A DNA stretch of 51,227 bases from an uncultured Pelagibacteraceae bacterium (GCA_902613545.1 CACMHW010000006.1:1-51227); one strand, 5' to 3'; positions 17,835-27,606 are shown, numbered from the stretch's first letter. Notes: generated from the letters alone by a model not told the origin. Program-made: numbers and translations.

Positions 17835-18962
17835 ATGCTTCAAAACAAAATTTACCATAACTATATAATTGAGATTTTTAAATTGTTTTTAGTGATCTTA
17901 TTTAGTCTAGCGATTATCGCCTGGACTGTAAGAGCAGTAAACTTTTTAGATCTAATAGTAGAAAGTGGTTACCCTGTTTTTACTTATTTTCAATATTCTT
18001 TTTTGAATTTGTTTGGAATACTTACAAAATTCATTCCGTTATCATTTCTGCTTGCTTTAACAATCTTTATAATTAGACAATTACAGGAAAATGAATTGAT
18101 AATTTTATGGACCTCAGGAGTTAAAAAAATACAAGTAGTTCATTTATTTTTATTTTTGTCAATCTTGATATCTTTATTTCATTTAATTTTTTCAATTTTT
18201 ATAACACCTTCCGCTTTAAATAAATCAAGAAAGCTTCTAGGAAATGAGAAAGTTATCTCAATATTGCCCACCCTAAAAATTCAGCAATTTAGTGACTCTT
18301 TTAAAGGCCTAACTTTTATTGTAGATGATAAGTTTGAAAATCAAATAAAAAATATATTTTTACATGATAAGTCCAATATTTTAAAAAATATTTCATCTAA
18401 TCAAGAGTCGAAAACATCCTCTACAATAATAGCTAAAACTGGAATAGTGGAAGAAAAAAAACTCGTTTTGTTTAATGGGTTGATAATTTCTGAGAGTAAG
18501 GGAAAAATTCAAAGTGACGTGATTAAATTTGAGAAAATTGATATTGATTTAAGAAATCTTCAAAATACTACTATCAAGGAACCAAAAATCCAAGAGACCT
18601 CAACTTTAAGATTGTTTTCTTGTATTTATAACAAGTTTTCAAAAGATCCAATTTGTAAAGGTGGCTTTAACGAAGAAATTTTACCGACTCTTAATAGAAG
18701 AATGGTCTTACCTCTTTTTATTCCAGTTATAACGTTAATTTCCTCATTATTATTTATTAAAACAAGTGGAAGAATTTATTATAGTAAAGTTAGTATATTT
18801 GCATATTCTTTCCTAGTTCTTTTATATGCTGAATTAATAATAAGATACACGGGTATAAATGAAGTTATAAAAAACGTATTTTTATTTTCACCCGTTGCTT
18901 TGGGAATATTAATATATATTTTTTTAAAAATTAAATTATCACAAGAAACAAAAAGTGTATGA
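17835..18962 (+). CDS. lptF: LPS export ABC transporter permease LptF
   Basis: Inner-membrane half of the LptB2FG transporter that extracts lipopolysaccharide towards the Lpt bridge. The 375 residues show YjgP/YjgQ architecture: about three membrane helices in the first ~120 residues, a periplasmic beta-jellyroll (about 130-285), then about three C-terminal helices. LQENELIILWTSGV, containing the coupling-helix region, and LPTLNRRMVLPLFIPVITLI are typical. It heads the operon lptF-lptG-lptD-surA-pdxA-rsmA and overlaps lptG by 4 bases (ATGA). Confidence 0.92.
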   Translation: MLQNKIYHNYIIEIFKLFLVILFSLAIIAWTVRAVNFLDLIVESGYPVFTYFQYSFLNLFGILTKFIPLSFLLALTIFIIRQLQENELIILWTSGVKKIQVVHLFLFLSILISLFHLIFSIFITPSALNKSRKLLGNEKVISILPTLKIQQFSDSFKGLTFIVDDKFENQIKNIFLHDKSNILKNISSNQESKTSSTIIAKTGIVEEKKLVLFNGLIISESKGKIQSDVIKFEKIDIDLRNLQNTTIKEPKIQETSTLRLFSCIYNKFSKDPICKGGFNEEILPTLNRRMVLPLFIPVITLISSLLFIKTSGRIYYSKVSIFAYSFLVLLYAELIIRYTGINEVIKNVFLFSPVALGILIYIFLKIKLSQETKSV

Positions 18963-20047
18963 ATAGTGTAATACTAAATTATATTCTTAATGGATTTTTG
19001 AAAGCTTTTTTAAAAGTTTTCTTATTTTTTTATGCTTTTGGAATAATATTAAATTTATTTGAAGAAATAGAATTCTTTAAAAATCTCGATTCATCTATTT
19101 TTACACCTTTAATTTTAACTAATCTTTATATTCCAAGTATGATGATTAATTTACTCCCATTTATAATTTTTATAGCAAGTATGAAATTTATTATTGACCT
19201 TAGAAATAATAAAGATTTACTTACAATGAAGATATTTGGTTATTCAAATTTCAAAATATTTTTTATTCTTGCTAGTACTTCATTTATTTTAGGGTGGATA
19301 ATTCTTTTAATAATAAATCCGGTTACATCAGAAATGTCAAAATATTATGAACAAATAAAGTCAAATTACTCCAGAGATATTGATCATCTTGTAACGTTCA
19401 ATAATAATGGATTATGGATCAAAGAAAATTTATCCAATGGCAGTAGGATTATAACTGCCAATAAATATGATGGCAAAAAATTAGAAGATATCACTATATT
19501 TAATTTAGATAAAAATTATAATCTTAATAAAAAAATTTTTTCAAAATCTGCAAATATAGAAAAGAATGAATGGCAATTAAGTAAAGTCTCTATAGTTGAA
19601 TTTAGCGGAGATAATAAAAAAGAGATAAAATTGGAAAATGATAGTATTACTTCTATTTATTCTTACGATAACATTATTAATCTCTTCAAAAATTTTGAAA
19701 CTCTGTCTTTTGTTGATTTATTGATCAATTATAAAAACTTAATAAATAAAGGTTATAATAAGCTTTTTTTAGATCAAAGACTACATGCAATGCTATCTTT
19801 GCCTTTTTTCTTATTTATTATGACAGCCTTAGCTTCGATAATAGTGATGGGAACTTTGAAGAAATCAAATAACGTTAGATTTATTTTCGTTGGAATTATT
19901 GCTTGTGTTTTTATCTATTATCTTAAAGATCTATCTGTAGCCTTAGGCCAAACGAATAGAATTCCACTTACACTATCAACTTGGGTACCCGTAATAGTCA
20001 TTGGAATATTTAGTTCAATTGGAATTCTTCAAATAAATGAAAAATAA
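18959..20047 (+). CDS. lptG: LPS export ABC transporter permease LptG
   Basis: Partner permease of LptF, 362 residues with the same plan of N-terminal helices, a periplasmic domain (about 125-270) and C-terminal helices. LRNNKDLLTMKIFGYSNFKI corresponds to the cytoplasmic coupling segment, and FLDQRLHAMLSLPFFLFIMT to the conserved start of the C-terminal helices. It overlaps lptF by 4 bases and lptD by 11 bases, so the Lpt parts are tightly coupled in translation. The ATPase LptB and the periplasmic LptA/LptC are not in the window. Confidence 0.9.
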   Translation: MNSVILNYILNGFLKAFLKVFLFFYAFGIILNLFEEIEFFKNLDSSIFTPLILTNLYIPSMMINLLPFIIFIASMKFIIDLRNNKDLLTMKIFGYSNFKIFFILASTSFILGWIILLIINPVTSEMSKYYEQIKSNYSRDIDHLVTFNNNGLWIKENLSNGSRIITANKYDGKKLEDITIFNLDKNYNLNKKIFSKSANIEKNEWQLSKVSIVEFSGDNKKEIKLENDSITSIYSYDNIINLFKNFETLSFVDLLINYKNLINKGYNKLFLDQRLHAMLSLPFFLFIMTALASIIVMGTLKKSNNVRFIFVGIIACVFIYYLKDLSVALGQTNRIPLTLSTWVPVIVIGIFSSIGILQINEK

Positions 20048-22346
20048 TATTATTAAAACACTCCTATTTTTTCTTGTTACAAATATTTCATTTGCGGACG
20101 AACTTGAAATAAGTGCAAAAAATATTTCATTAGATAAAAAAAAAGAAATATCAATTTTTCAAGAAGATGTAATAATTGTCGATAAAGATAATAATATAAT
20201 TAAAACTGACTATGCAGTTTATAATTACAAACTTCAAAATATAGAAGCTAAAGGAGACACAACCATTACTACTTCTGAAGGTTATATTGTTGAAACAAAA
20301 GATATAAATTTCAATAAAAATAAAAATTTTATAAACTCAGAAAGTCCAACAATTATAAAAGACATTCAAAATAATAAAATTTATTTAGAAAATTTTAATT
20401 ATCAAATGAAAGAAAATATATTCAAATCTATTGGATTAATTAAGGTAATAGATAAATCTAATAATACCTATGAATTTTCGCAAATTTATATTGATGAAAA
20501 TAAAAAAGAATTAATTGGATCTGACTCAAAAACATTTTTAAATCAGGATGGATTTAAAATGAATAAAGAAAATAAGCCAAGAATTTTTTCTAATTCTATA
20601 TCTTTAAAAGAAAATGAGTCAAATTTTATCAAAAGTAGTTTTACAACATGTAATTACAGAGAAAATGATAAATGCCCTCCTTGGGAGTTAAGAGCTTCAA
20701 AAATGAGACATGATAATATAAAAAAAACAATTTATTATGATAATGCTGTTATAAGAATTTATGATGTTCCAATTTTTTATTTTCCTAAGCTTGCTCATCC
20801 AGACCCAACTGTGAAACGTAGATCTGGTTTTCTTATCCCATCATATGCTGATACTAAGAATCTAGGATCCAGTTTAAATATTCCTTATTTTTGGGCAATA
20901 AGTCCTGATAGAGATTTCACTTTAAAAAATCAATTATTTGTAAATGAAAATCCTTTATTTACAGGAGAGTATCGACAAGTATTTAAAAATTCCGATTTAA
21001 TTTTTGATTTTGGTTATTCAAAAGGATACAAAAATATTTCTGATACTAAAAAGCCAGGTGATAAATCCCATTTTTTTGCAAAGTTTTTTAAAGAGTTCAG
21101 TGATAATGATATAAAAACAAGTGACTTTGAAGTAAATTTGCAAGATGTGTCACACAGAAAATATCTTAAATTATACAGGATAAAATCAGATTTAGTTGAT
21201 TATGAAACAAATACTTTGGAGAATTTTGTAAATTTTAATCACTATAATGATGAAAAAGATTTATTTATTTCAGTAAGATCAAGTATTTATAGAAATTTGA
21301 ATGAGTCTTACAATGATAAATATGAATTTATTTTACCCGAGCTAAATCTTAATAGAAATTTATATAGTGAAAAACTTGGAAGTGGAAGTTTTAATTCAAA
21401 CTTTAAAATTCATAATTACGATACAAATAAATTTGAAAATTTTTTAATAAATGATTTTGAATGGTCATATGATAAAACTTTTTTTAATTTACCTTACGAA
21501 GGGAGTTTCCTTACAAGTTTAAAAAATGTAAATTATGAAGCTAAAAACGTTGATAAGTTTAAAAAAAAGACAACTAGTGAGTTAATGGGTGCATTAGGTT
21601 ATTTAGCAAGTATTGATTTGATAAAGACAGATGATAATGGAAAAAATCACATTTTAAAACCGAAGTTATTATTTAAATATGCGCCCAATCACATGAAAAA
21701 TGAAACTGAAGATAATAGTTTATACAGGGAGAATATTTTTTCATTAAATAGAATAAATTCATCATCGAATTTTGAGGGAGGTTCAAATTTAACCTACGGT
21801 TTTGACTATGAGAGAAAAGGGAAAGAAAATAATGTTAAACTTTCATTAGGTCAGGTTATTAATGAAAAAAAAACAAATAACAAAATGTCTGATACATCAA
21901 GCTTAGATAAAAGATTTTCAGATGTGGTTGGTTCATTTGAATTTGATACTAATAATTTAAAAGTTAATTATAATTATTCACTTGATCAAAATTTTAAGGA
22001 AATGAATTATAATGAATTTGGTGCGGAATATTCTCTAAGTAATATGAAATTTAATCTAAATTATTTAGAGGAAAATAATATTTCTGACGTTAAAGAATAC
22101 GTAAAAACTTCTTTTGAAATTAAAAGAGGTAATAACGGTTTATTTGCTTTTAATAATAAAAGAAACATAATCACTAATTCATCTGAATATTACAACTTAA
22201 GCTATGAGTATATAAATGACTGTTTAAGAGCTGGTTTAGTTTATAGAAGAGAGTTCTACAACGATTCGGAACTAGAAGCAGAAAACTCATTAATGTTTAA
22301 AGTTACTTTAAGTCCTTTTGGAGAAATTTCATCACCTAAATTTTAA
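20037..22346 (+). CDS. lptD: LPS-assembly outer-membrane protein LptD
   Basis: Beta-barrel that inserts LPS into the outer leaflet, 769 residues. A signal peptide (about 1-20) precedes an OstA-like beta-jellyroll (about 22-170: DKKKEISIFQEDVIIVDKDN, GDTTITTSEGY). The LptD signature follows at about 200: TTCNYRENDKCPPWELRASK, then YYDNAVIRIYDVPIFYFPKL and RRSGFLIPSY. The rest is barrel strands. Cysteines remain in the CNYRENDKC pair and near the end (INDCLRAGLVYRREF), so the disulfide linking plug and barrel can still form. Gene order lptD-surA is the standard chaperone pairing. Confidence 0.93.
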   Translation: MKNNIIKTLLFFLVTNISFADELEISAKNISLDKKKEISIFQEDVIIVDKDNNIIKTDYAVYNYKLQNIEAKGDTTITTSEGYIVETKDINFNKNKNFINSESPTIIKDIQNNKIYLENFNYQMKENIFKSIGLIKVIDKSNNTYEFSQIYIDENKKELIGSDSKTFLNQDGFKMNKENKPRIFSNSISLKENESNFIKSSFTTCNYRENDKCPPWELRASKMRHDNIKKTIYYDNAVIRIYDVPIFYFPKLAHPDPTVKRRSGFLIPSYADTKNLGSSLNIPYFWAISPDRDFTLKNQLFVNENPLFTGEYRQVFKNSDLIFDFGYSKGYKNISDTKKPGDKSHFFAKFFKEFSDNDIKTSDFEVNLQDVSHRKYLKLYRIKSDLVDYETNTLENFVNFNHYNDEKDLFISVRSSIYRNLNESYNDKYEFILPELNLNRNLYSEKLGSGSFNSNFKIHNYDTNKFENFLINDFEWSYDKTFFNLPYEGSFLTSLKNVNYEAKNVDKFKKKTTSELMGALGYLASIDLIKTDDNGKNHILKPKLLFKYAPNHMKNETEDNSLYRENIFSLNRINSSSNFEGGSNLTYGFDYERKGKENNVKLSLGQVINEKKTNNKMSDTSSLDKRFSDVVGSFEFDTNNLKVNYNYSLDQNFKEMNYNEFGAEYSLSNMKFNLNYLEENNISDVKEYVKTSFEIKRGNNGLFAFNNKRNIITNSSEYYNLSYEYINDCLRAGLVYRREFYNDSELEAENSLMFKVTLSPFGEISSPKF

Positions 22347-22352
22347 TTATAA

Positions 22353-23297
22353 ATGAACTCTTTATTTAAAATCATAATTAAATTTTTATTTATAATTCTA
22401 ATATTGAACAACAACTTATTTGCGCAAAATAAAACAAGAATTGTTGCAAAAGTTGGCAGTGAGATTGTAACTTCTTTTGAATTAGAAAATAAAATTAAAA
22501 CTACATTGCTTTTAGCTGGTGAAGAACTGAGCCAAAAAAATATTAATTCAATTAAAAACCTCTCTATGACTACATTAATAAATCTTAAATTAAAAAGAGA
22601 AGAGTTGAAGAAGTACGATTTAAAATATGATCATTTTGAAAGAACTAAAAATCATTTAAGAATGGTTTCAACAAAGCTTAATACTAATACCAATGAACTT
22701 GAAAATTTATTTACAAAAAATAAAATCGACTTTAATGAGTATTTAAGTGAAATTAAGACTGAATTTTCTTGGCAGAATCTTATTTATCAAATTTATGCAA
22801 AAAAAATCGATATTGATGAAAAACAGGTTTTAAAAGAGCTAAACTCTGTTGTAAAAGAACAGAAAAGTATTGAGGAATTTAATTTATCTGAAATAGAATT
22901 AAATTTTGTAAATTTAGACGAAAAAAATAGAATTATAGATGAAGTTAAAATGCATATTGATAAATATGGATTTGATAAATCTGCAAATAAATATAGTGTT
23001 TCAAATACTTCTTTGGATGGGGGAAAATTGGGTTGGACAAATTCAAATAGTCTTTCTAAATCAATATATCAGGCTATAAGGGAAATTGATGTTGGAGAAT
23101 ATACTTTAATTACAAGCAGCAATAATGTTCTTTTTCTCAAATTAAACAGTAAAAGATATAAAGAAAATTTAAACAATCTTGATACCGAAAAATTGAAAAG
23201 TTCAATTATAAATAAACAAAAAACTGACCTTTTAAATATGTACTCTAATACACATTTGTCCTTAAAAAAAAATAATACTTTAATAGAAATTAAATGA
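22353..23297 (+). CDS. surA: SurA-like periplasmic chaperone/peptidyl-prolyl isomerase
   Basis: 314 residues. The signal sequence (about 1-24, ending NNLFAQ) is followed by the SurA N-terminal chaperone domain, RIVAKVGSEIVTSFELENKI and MTTLINLKLKREELKKY. A single parvulin-type domain lies at about 170-265 (NKYSVSNTSLDGGKLGWTNS). E. coli SurA has 428 residues and two parvulin domains, so this is a shortened, one-domain form. It helps outer-membrane proteins, LptD above all, fold in the periplasm. The end overlaps pdxA by 4 bases. Confidence 0.88.
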   Translation: MNSLFKIIIKFLFIILILNNNLFAQNKTRIVAKVGSEIVTSFELENKIKTTLLLAGEELSQKNINSIKNLSMTTLINLKLKREELKKYDLKYDHFERTKNHLRMVSTKLNTNTNELENLFTKNKIDFNEYLSEIKTEFSWQNLIYQIYAKKIDIDEKQVLKELNSVVKEQKSIEEFNLSEIELNFVNLDEKNRIIDEVKMHIDKYGFDKSANKYSVSNTSLDGGKLGWTNSNSLSKSIYQAIREIDVGEYTLITSSNNVLFLKLNSKRYKENLNNLDTEKLKSSIINKQKTDLLNMYSNTHLSLKKNNTLIEIK

Positions 23298-24256
23298 ATT
23301 CCAAAATACTGATAATTTGTGGTGATCCAAATAGTATCAATGCTGAAATTATTTTTAAAACATGGAAAAAAGTTAGTAAATTACAGAAACAAAGAATTAC
23401 ATTGATTGGTAATTTTCAACTTTTATCTGATCAAGCAAAAAAGCTTAAAATAAGAGTGCCTATAAAAAAAATTGATAATATTGACGAAAAAAATGATGAA
23501 AAATTTTTAAATATAATCGATTACCCGCTAAGATATAAAAAGTGTTTTAATGTTCAAAATAAAGACGCTTCGAAATATGTAATTGGCTGTCTAAACTTAG
23601 CAAATAAAATATGCGTAGAGAAAAAAATTAAAGGCTTTATAAATTGTCCAATAGATAAAAAACTAATTAAAAAAAAGGGTATCTATGGGGTTACTGAATT
23701 TATTGCAAAAAAGTCAAAAGTAAAAAGATTTTCTGAAGTTATGATGCTTTACAATAAAAAATTATCTGTTGTTCCGATTACAACCCATATTAAAGTAGCA
23801 AACATATCTAAAAATATTAAAAAAAAAAATTTAATAAAAAAAATTAATACTTTAAATTTTTACTTCAAAAAAATACTTAAATACAAGCCTAAAATAGCTG
23901 TTTTAGGTTTAAATCCACACAACGCTGAGAACGAAAAAGACTCTGAGGAAGTGAAACAAATAATACCAGCAATTAAGCAATTAAAAATTAAGTTAAATAT
24001 ATTTGGTCCAATGTCTGCTGACAGCTTCTTTAATTCTGATTATAAGCAATATGATGTAATAGTTGGCATGTATCACGATCAGGTTTTAATTCCTTTTAAG
24101 AATTTATTCAAATTTGATGCAATTAACATAACCTTAGGGCTTAAATACATTAGAATGTCACCTGATCATGGTACTGCAAAAAATATTATTGGAAAAAATT
24201 TAGCTAATTATCAAAGCTTAGTAAATTGTGTAAAATTTTTAGACAGGTTAAAATAA
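23294..24256 (+). CDS. pdxA: 4-hydroxythreonine-4-phosphate dehydrogenase
   Basis: NAD-dependent oxidative decarboxylation in the DXP-dependent pathway to pyridoxal phosphate; 320 residues. It starts like the family with GDPNSINAEI in place of the usual GDPAGIGPE. The three metal-ligand histidine blocks are present: LGLNPHNAENEKDSEE, VGMYHDQVLIPFK and SPDHGTAKNI; TTHIKVANI also fits. The first motif is somewhat diverged, but the metal site is complete. It sits in the classic surA-pdxA-rsmA order and its stop overlaps the rsmA ATG by one base. Confidence 0.93.
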   Translation: MNSKILIICGDPNSINAEIIFKTWKKVSKLQKQRITLIGNFQLLSDQAKKLKIRVPIKKIDNIDEKNDEKFLNIIDYPLRYKKCFNVQNKDASKYVIGCLNLANKICVEKKIKGFINCPIDKKLIKKKGIYGVTEFIAKKSKVKRFSEVMMLYNKKLSVVPITTHIKVANISKNIKKKNLIKKINTLNFYFKKILKYKPKIAVLGLNPHNAENEKDSEEVKQIIPAIKQLKIKLNIFGPMSADSFFNSDYKQYDVIVGMYHDQVLIPFKNLFKFDAINITLGLKYIRMSPDHGTAKNIIGKNLANYQSLVNCVKFLDRLK

Positions 24257-25020
24257 TGCTTCGTCCTAAAAAATCTTTAGGTCAAAATTTCCTTATAGAC
24301 AAAAACATAATAAATAAAATAATAAATCTTAAAAATATTAAAAATAGAAACATATTAGAAATTGGCCCCGGGTGTGGGTCTTTAACAGAAAGAATTTTAG
24401 AGAAAAAACCTAAATCTCTTACATTAATTGAGAAAGACTACAAACTTTACGAGGTATTAAAAAAAAAATACCAAAATAATAATAAAGTAAGATTATTTAA
24501 TTTAGACATACTTAAAATTGACCTTGAAAAAATAATAAACGTTAAAAGTATAATATTTGGAAATTTACCTTATAATATTTCATCACAAATTTTAGTAAAA
24601 CTTATTAAATTTAAAAATTGGCCTCCAAAATTTACAGATTTAGTACTTATGTTTCAAAAAGAAGTAGCCGAAAAAATTGCAGGGACGACTTTTGGAAGAT
24701 TATCAATTATAACTAATTATAGATTAAAACTTTTGAATAAATTTAATGTATCTCCTAATTGTTTTTATCCTAAGCCTAAAATTACCTCCTCAGTTTTACA
24801 TTTGTCTCCAATAAGAAAAGAAATTTATAAAATTAATAATTTAGATAATTTAGAAATGATAACTAATATTTTTTTTTCAAATAAGAGGAAAATGATTAAG
24901 AAAAACTTTAGAAAAATTTTAGGAAAAAAAAGCATTAAAAATCTTAATCTTAACTTAAGACCAGCTGATTTAAAGTCAGAAGTATATTACAAAATTACAG
25001 AATTGTACGAGGAAAAATAA
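24256..25020 (+). CDS. rsmA: 16S rRNA (adenine1518-N6/adenine1519-N6)-dimethyltransferase
   Basis: KsgA makes the two dimethyladenosines in the helix 45 loop of 16S rRNA during late 30S assembly. I set the start at the ATG at 24256 (MLRPKKSLGQNFLIDKN), giving 254 residues; a GTG ten codons upstream lies inside pdxA and adds a non-homologous leader. SAM motif I is LEIGPGCGSLTE (34-45) and the catalytic motif IV is GNLPYNISS (102-110). FYPKPKITSSVLHL is the conserved substrate-loop region. The 3' end overlaps gmk on the opposite strand by 26 bases, the longest convergent overlap in the window. Confidence 0.96.
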   Translation: MLRPKKSLGQNFLIDKNIINKIINLKNIKNRNILEIGPGCGSLTERILEKKPKSLTLIEKDYKLYEVLKKKYQNNNKVRLFNLDILKIDLEKIINVKSIIFGNLPYNISSQILVKLIKFKNWPPKFTDLVLMFQKEVAEKIAGTTFGRLSIITNYRLKLLNKFNVSPNCFYPKPKITSSVLHLSPIRKEIYKINNLDNLEMITNIFFSNKRKMIKKNFRKILGKKSIKNLNLNLRPADLKSEVYYKITELYEEK

Positions 25021-25591
25021 ATAGTTTTTTATGTAATAAGATAATATTTTCAATTTGTTTAAAACAATTTTCTAAATCGTCATTAGTCACAATATAATCG
25101 TAATCATCCCAGTGCTTTATATCCTCCTCAAAAGATTTTAATCTTTTTTTTACTTCTTCTTTACTGTCTTGATTTCTTCTCATTAATCTACTTTTAACCT
25201 CTTCTTTATTTTTTGTTGTAATAAATATTTTGACTAAATTTAAATTTTTATATTTAGAAAGTTGTTGATTTCCCTGCCAATCTATATCGAATATTACATC
25301 GTTTGTTTCAATCAAATTATCAACGATTTCTTTTGAAGTTCCATAATAATTATCAAAAATTTTTGCATATTCATAAAGTTTATTTTCATTTATTAAAGCT
25401 TTGAATTTTTCTAAATTTACGAAGTGATAATCAACACCATTTACTTCGTTTGGTCTTGGTCGTCTTGTAGTGTGAGATACTGATATTTTAAAGGAACTAA
25501 ATTTTTGTTGAATTTTTTTTGTAATCGTTGTCTTGCCTGCCCCTGAGGGAGATGATAAAACTACCATGATATTTTTATTATCATGCCTCAT
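24995..25591 (-). CDS. gmk: Guanylate kinase
   Basis: Phosphorylates GMP to GDP, completing the purine route begun by the pur and gua genes elsewhere in the window. 198 residues. P-loop VVLSSPSGAGKTTITKKI (10-27) and the GMP-binding stretch SVSHTTRRPRPNEVNGVDYHF are intact. ATG at 25591 is assumed; an internal ATG at codon 9 also starts just before the P-loop. It directly follows acpP (14 bases). In most Alphaproteobacteria fabF, mltG and a YicC-family gene lie between acpP and gmk; none are here. Confidence 0.95.
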   Translation of the reverse strand: MRHDNKNIMVVLSSPSGAGKTTITKKIQQKFSSFKISVSHTTRRPRPNEVNGVDYHFVNLEKFKALINENKLYEYAKIFDNYYGTSKEIVDNLIETNDVIFDIDWQGNQQLSKYKNLNLVKIFITTKNKEEVKSRLMRRNQDSKEEVKKRLKSFEEDIKHWDDYDYIVTNDDLENCFKQIENIILLHKKLFIFPRTIL

Positions 25592-25605
25592 TTACTAAAA
25601 AATAT

Positions 25606-25845
25606 TTAGCTAGACTTACTTTCTATAAACTTGATCGCATCACCAACAGTTAATATCTTCTCAGCTTCACTATCAGAAATTTCTGAACCAAATTCCTCTT
25701 CGAAAGCCATTACTAGCTCCACAGTATCTAAACTATCAGCGCCAAGATCATCAATGAAACTTGCCTCTTCGGTAACTTTTTCTTCTTCGATGCCCAAATG
25801 ATCTGCTACAATTTTTTTAATCTTATTTTTTATATCGTCTGACAT
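25606..25845 (-). CDS. acpP: Acyl carrier protein
   Basis: 79-residue acidic carrier of fatty-acyl intermediates. The phosphopantetheine serine is Ser38 in the canonical [19 protein letters not shown]. The gene has one of the clearest Shine-Dalgarno sites in the window (GAAAGGAATTC just before ATG), fitting a very highly expressed protein. fabG is upstream with 49 bases between, and gmk is 14 bases downstream. Confidence 0.98.
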   Translation of the reverse strand: MSDDIKNKIKKIVADHLGIEEEKVTEEASFIDDLGADSLDTVELVMAFEEEFGSEISDSEAEKILTVGDAIKFIESKSS

Positions 25846-25894
25846 GAATTCCTTTCGTGTTTATTAATTCTTAATAGATTATTAAATAGAATTG

Positions 25895-26626
25895 TCAAGC
25901 CATATACATTCCACCGTTAACATGTATTGTTTCACCATTTATATAAGTTGCCATATCCGAAGCTAAAAAAGCTACACAATTAGAAACATCTTCTCCTGTG
26001 CCTAGGTTTCCCGAAGGAATTTTACTTATAAGATTTTTTTTAAATTCTTCATTAATTTTATCTGTCATTTCAGTTTTTATAAAACCAGGCGATACGCAAT
26101 TAATATTAATGTTCTTTTTTGCATATTCTATAGCTAAACTTTTTGAAAATGCAATGATTCCAGCTTTTGAGGCTGCGTAATTAGCTTGACCTAGATTACC
26201 TGTGTGACCAACAATCGATGTAATATTAATTATTTTTCCATATTTTTTTTTTAACATTTTTTTTATAGCTGACTTACACATTAAAAAAGTAGACGTAAGA
26301 TTAATATCTAAAACTTTTTTCCAATCTCCCTCAGTCAATCTAATAGATAAATTATCTAGAGTTATACCTGCATTATTAACCAAGATATCTAGGCCTTCTA
26401 ATTTATCATGAACGTTATTAATAAAATCATCTATCTTGTCATGTTGCTCAAGCTTAAACTTTTCGACATGAATATTAGAAAAATTTTTTTTTAAATTTTC
26501 TAGCTTTTCTTCATTAGTGCCAGTTGCTATGACTCTAGCGTTTAAACTATCAAATTTTTTAATTAAACAGTTTCCTATACCCCCTGTAGCTCCCGTTATT
26601 AAAACTTTCTTATTTTCTAAATTCAT
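25895..26626 (-). CDS. fabG: 3-oxoacyl-[acyl-carrier-protein] reductase
   Basis: NADPH-dependent SDR that reduces beta-ketoacyl-ACP in fatty-acid elongation; 243 residues. Cofactor loop TGATGGIG (11-18), NNAG at 84-87, catalytic Ser137, Tyr150 and Lys154 (in ANYAASKAG), and the PGFIKTEMT loop are all present. It overlaps fabD by 17 bases and precedes acpP. Confidence 0.96.
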   Translation of the reverse strand: MNLENKKVLITGATGGIGNCLIKKFDSLNARVIATGTNEEKLENLKKNFSNIHVEKFKLEQHDKIDDFINNVHDKLEGLDILVNNAGITLDNLSIRLTEGDWKKVLDINLTSTFLMCKSAIKKMLKKKYGKIINITSIVGHTGNLGQANYAASKAGIIAFSKSLAIEYAKKNININCVSPGFIKTEMTDKINEEFKKNLISKIPSGNLGTGEDVSNCVAFLASDMATYINGETIHVNGGMYMA

Positions 26627-27548
26627 TTTTTAAATTTTTAATGTCATTGATTGAATTAATTGAAAAACAATTAGCATTTTTTATAGTTCTTTTTACCATA
26701 CCTACTAAAACTTTTCCTGGTCCAATTTCTACAAAATTTGATACCCCTTCATTAGAAATATTTATAATGGTTTCACGCCATTTAACAGTTGAAAAAATCT
26801 GATCAATTAACAAATTTTTTATGTTTTCTGGATTTTTTTCAATTTTTGCTGTTACATTGCTTAAAATTGAATATTTAGGATTCTTAAAATTAATATTTTT
26901 AATTTTATCTCGCATTTTATCTGCTGCTGATTTCATTAAAGAACAATGAAATGGTGCGCTTACTTTCAATGGAATAGATTTAATTTTTTTCTTTTTTAAT
27001 GAAGATTGAAAAGAAATAATGGTGTCTTTATCTCCACTTATAATTACCTGTCCGGCAGCATTATCATTAGCGATTTCGCAAACTCCTTTTTCTTTAAATG
27101 AATTTAGCAAATCGTTAATATCTTTAATTTTTGCTCCAAGTATTGCTAACATACTTCCTTTTCCGACTGGAACTGCTTCTTGCATTGCTTTACCTCTCTC
27201 ATGTAACAAATAAATTGCGTCTTCAAATTTCAATGACTCTGAGCAAACTAACGCACTATATTCTCCTAAGGAATGTCCAGCAAAATATTTAAATGTACTA
27301 AAATCAAAATTAAATTCCTCTTTTAAGACCTTAAATATTGAAAAGCTCACAGTTAAAATTGATGGTTGAGTATTTTGAGTAAGTTGTAATTGATCCTCTG
27401 GCCCATTTAAGATTAATTTGGTTAAAGAATAATTTAGTTTTTCATCAGCATCTTTAAAAATTTTTTTTACAATATCAAAATTATTATAAAACTCTGATCC
27501 CATGCCTACAATTTGTGAACCTTGACCAGGAAATAATAATGCGCTCAT
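26610..27548 (-). CDS. fabD: Malonyl-CoA:ACP transacylase
   Basis: Loads malonyl groups onto ACP. I start at the ATG at 27548 (MSALLFPGQGSQ), giving 312 residues; the TTG three codons upstream is less likely. Ser93 in the nucleophile elbow AGHSLGEYSALV and His in SAPFHCSLM form the catalytic dyad, and GERGKAMQ-like HERGKAMQEAVP and EIGPGKVLVGMVKR are typical. It is first in fabD-fabG-acpP-gmk. A perfect TATAAT on its strand lies 46-51 bases upstream. Confidence 0.96.
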   Translation of the reverse strand: MSALLFPGQGSQIVGMGSEFYNNFDIVKKIFKDADEKLNYSLTKLILNGPEDQLQLTQNTQPSILTVSFSIFKVLKEEFNFDFSTFKYFAGHSLGEYSALVCSESLKFEDAIYLLHERGKAMQEAVPVGKGSMLAILGAKIKDINDLLNSFKEKGVCEIANDNAAGQVIISGDKDTIISFQSSLKKKKIKSIPLKVSAPFHCSLMKSAADKMRDKIKNINFKNPKYSILSNVTAKIEKNPENIKNLLIDQIFSTVKWRETIINISNEGVSNFVEIGPGKVLVGMVKRTIKNANCFSINSINDIKNLKNEFRK

Positions 27549-27578
27549 TTTCTTCAATTTAATTAATAATAATTAGTA

Positions 27579-27606
27579 TTGCTATAATTCTTCATTATAG
27601 TATAAC
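27579..27606 (+). promoter_or_regulatory. Candidate rpsF promoter
   Basis: TTGCTA (27579-27584), a 16-base spacer and TATAAC (27601-27606); five of six -10 positions match consensus. Transcription would start near 27613, about 40 bases before the rpsF ATG. The icd promoter candidate has the same plan (TTGCTA, 16 bases, TATAAA). Confidence 0.55.
27594..27599 (-). promoter_or_regulatory. Candidate fabD -10 box
   Basis: A perfect TATAAT on the minus strand, preceded by C, lying inside the spacer of the divergent rpsF promoter. The expected -35 position holds only a weak match (near 27615-27622). If real, the two divergent promoters overlap and polymerases compete for the site. Confidence 0.4.

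Noticed and set aside
24226-24255. GTG-initiated N-terminal extension of rsmA inside pdxA
   Set aside because: The ten extra residues are not RsmA-like, and the ATG at 24256 gives the conserved start in a TAATG junction.
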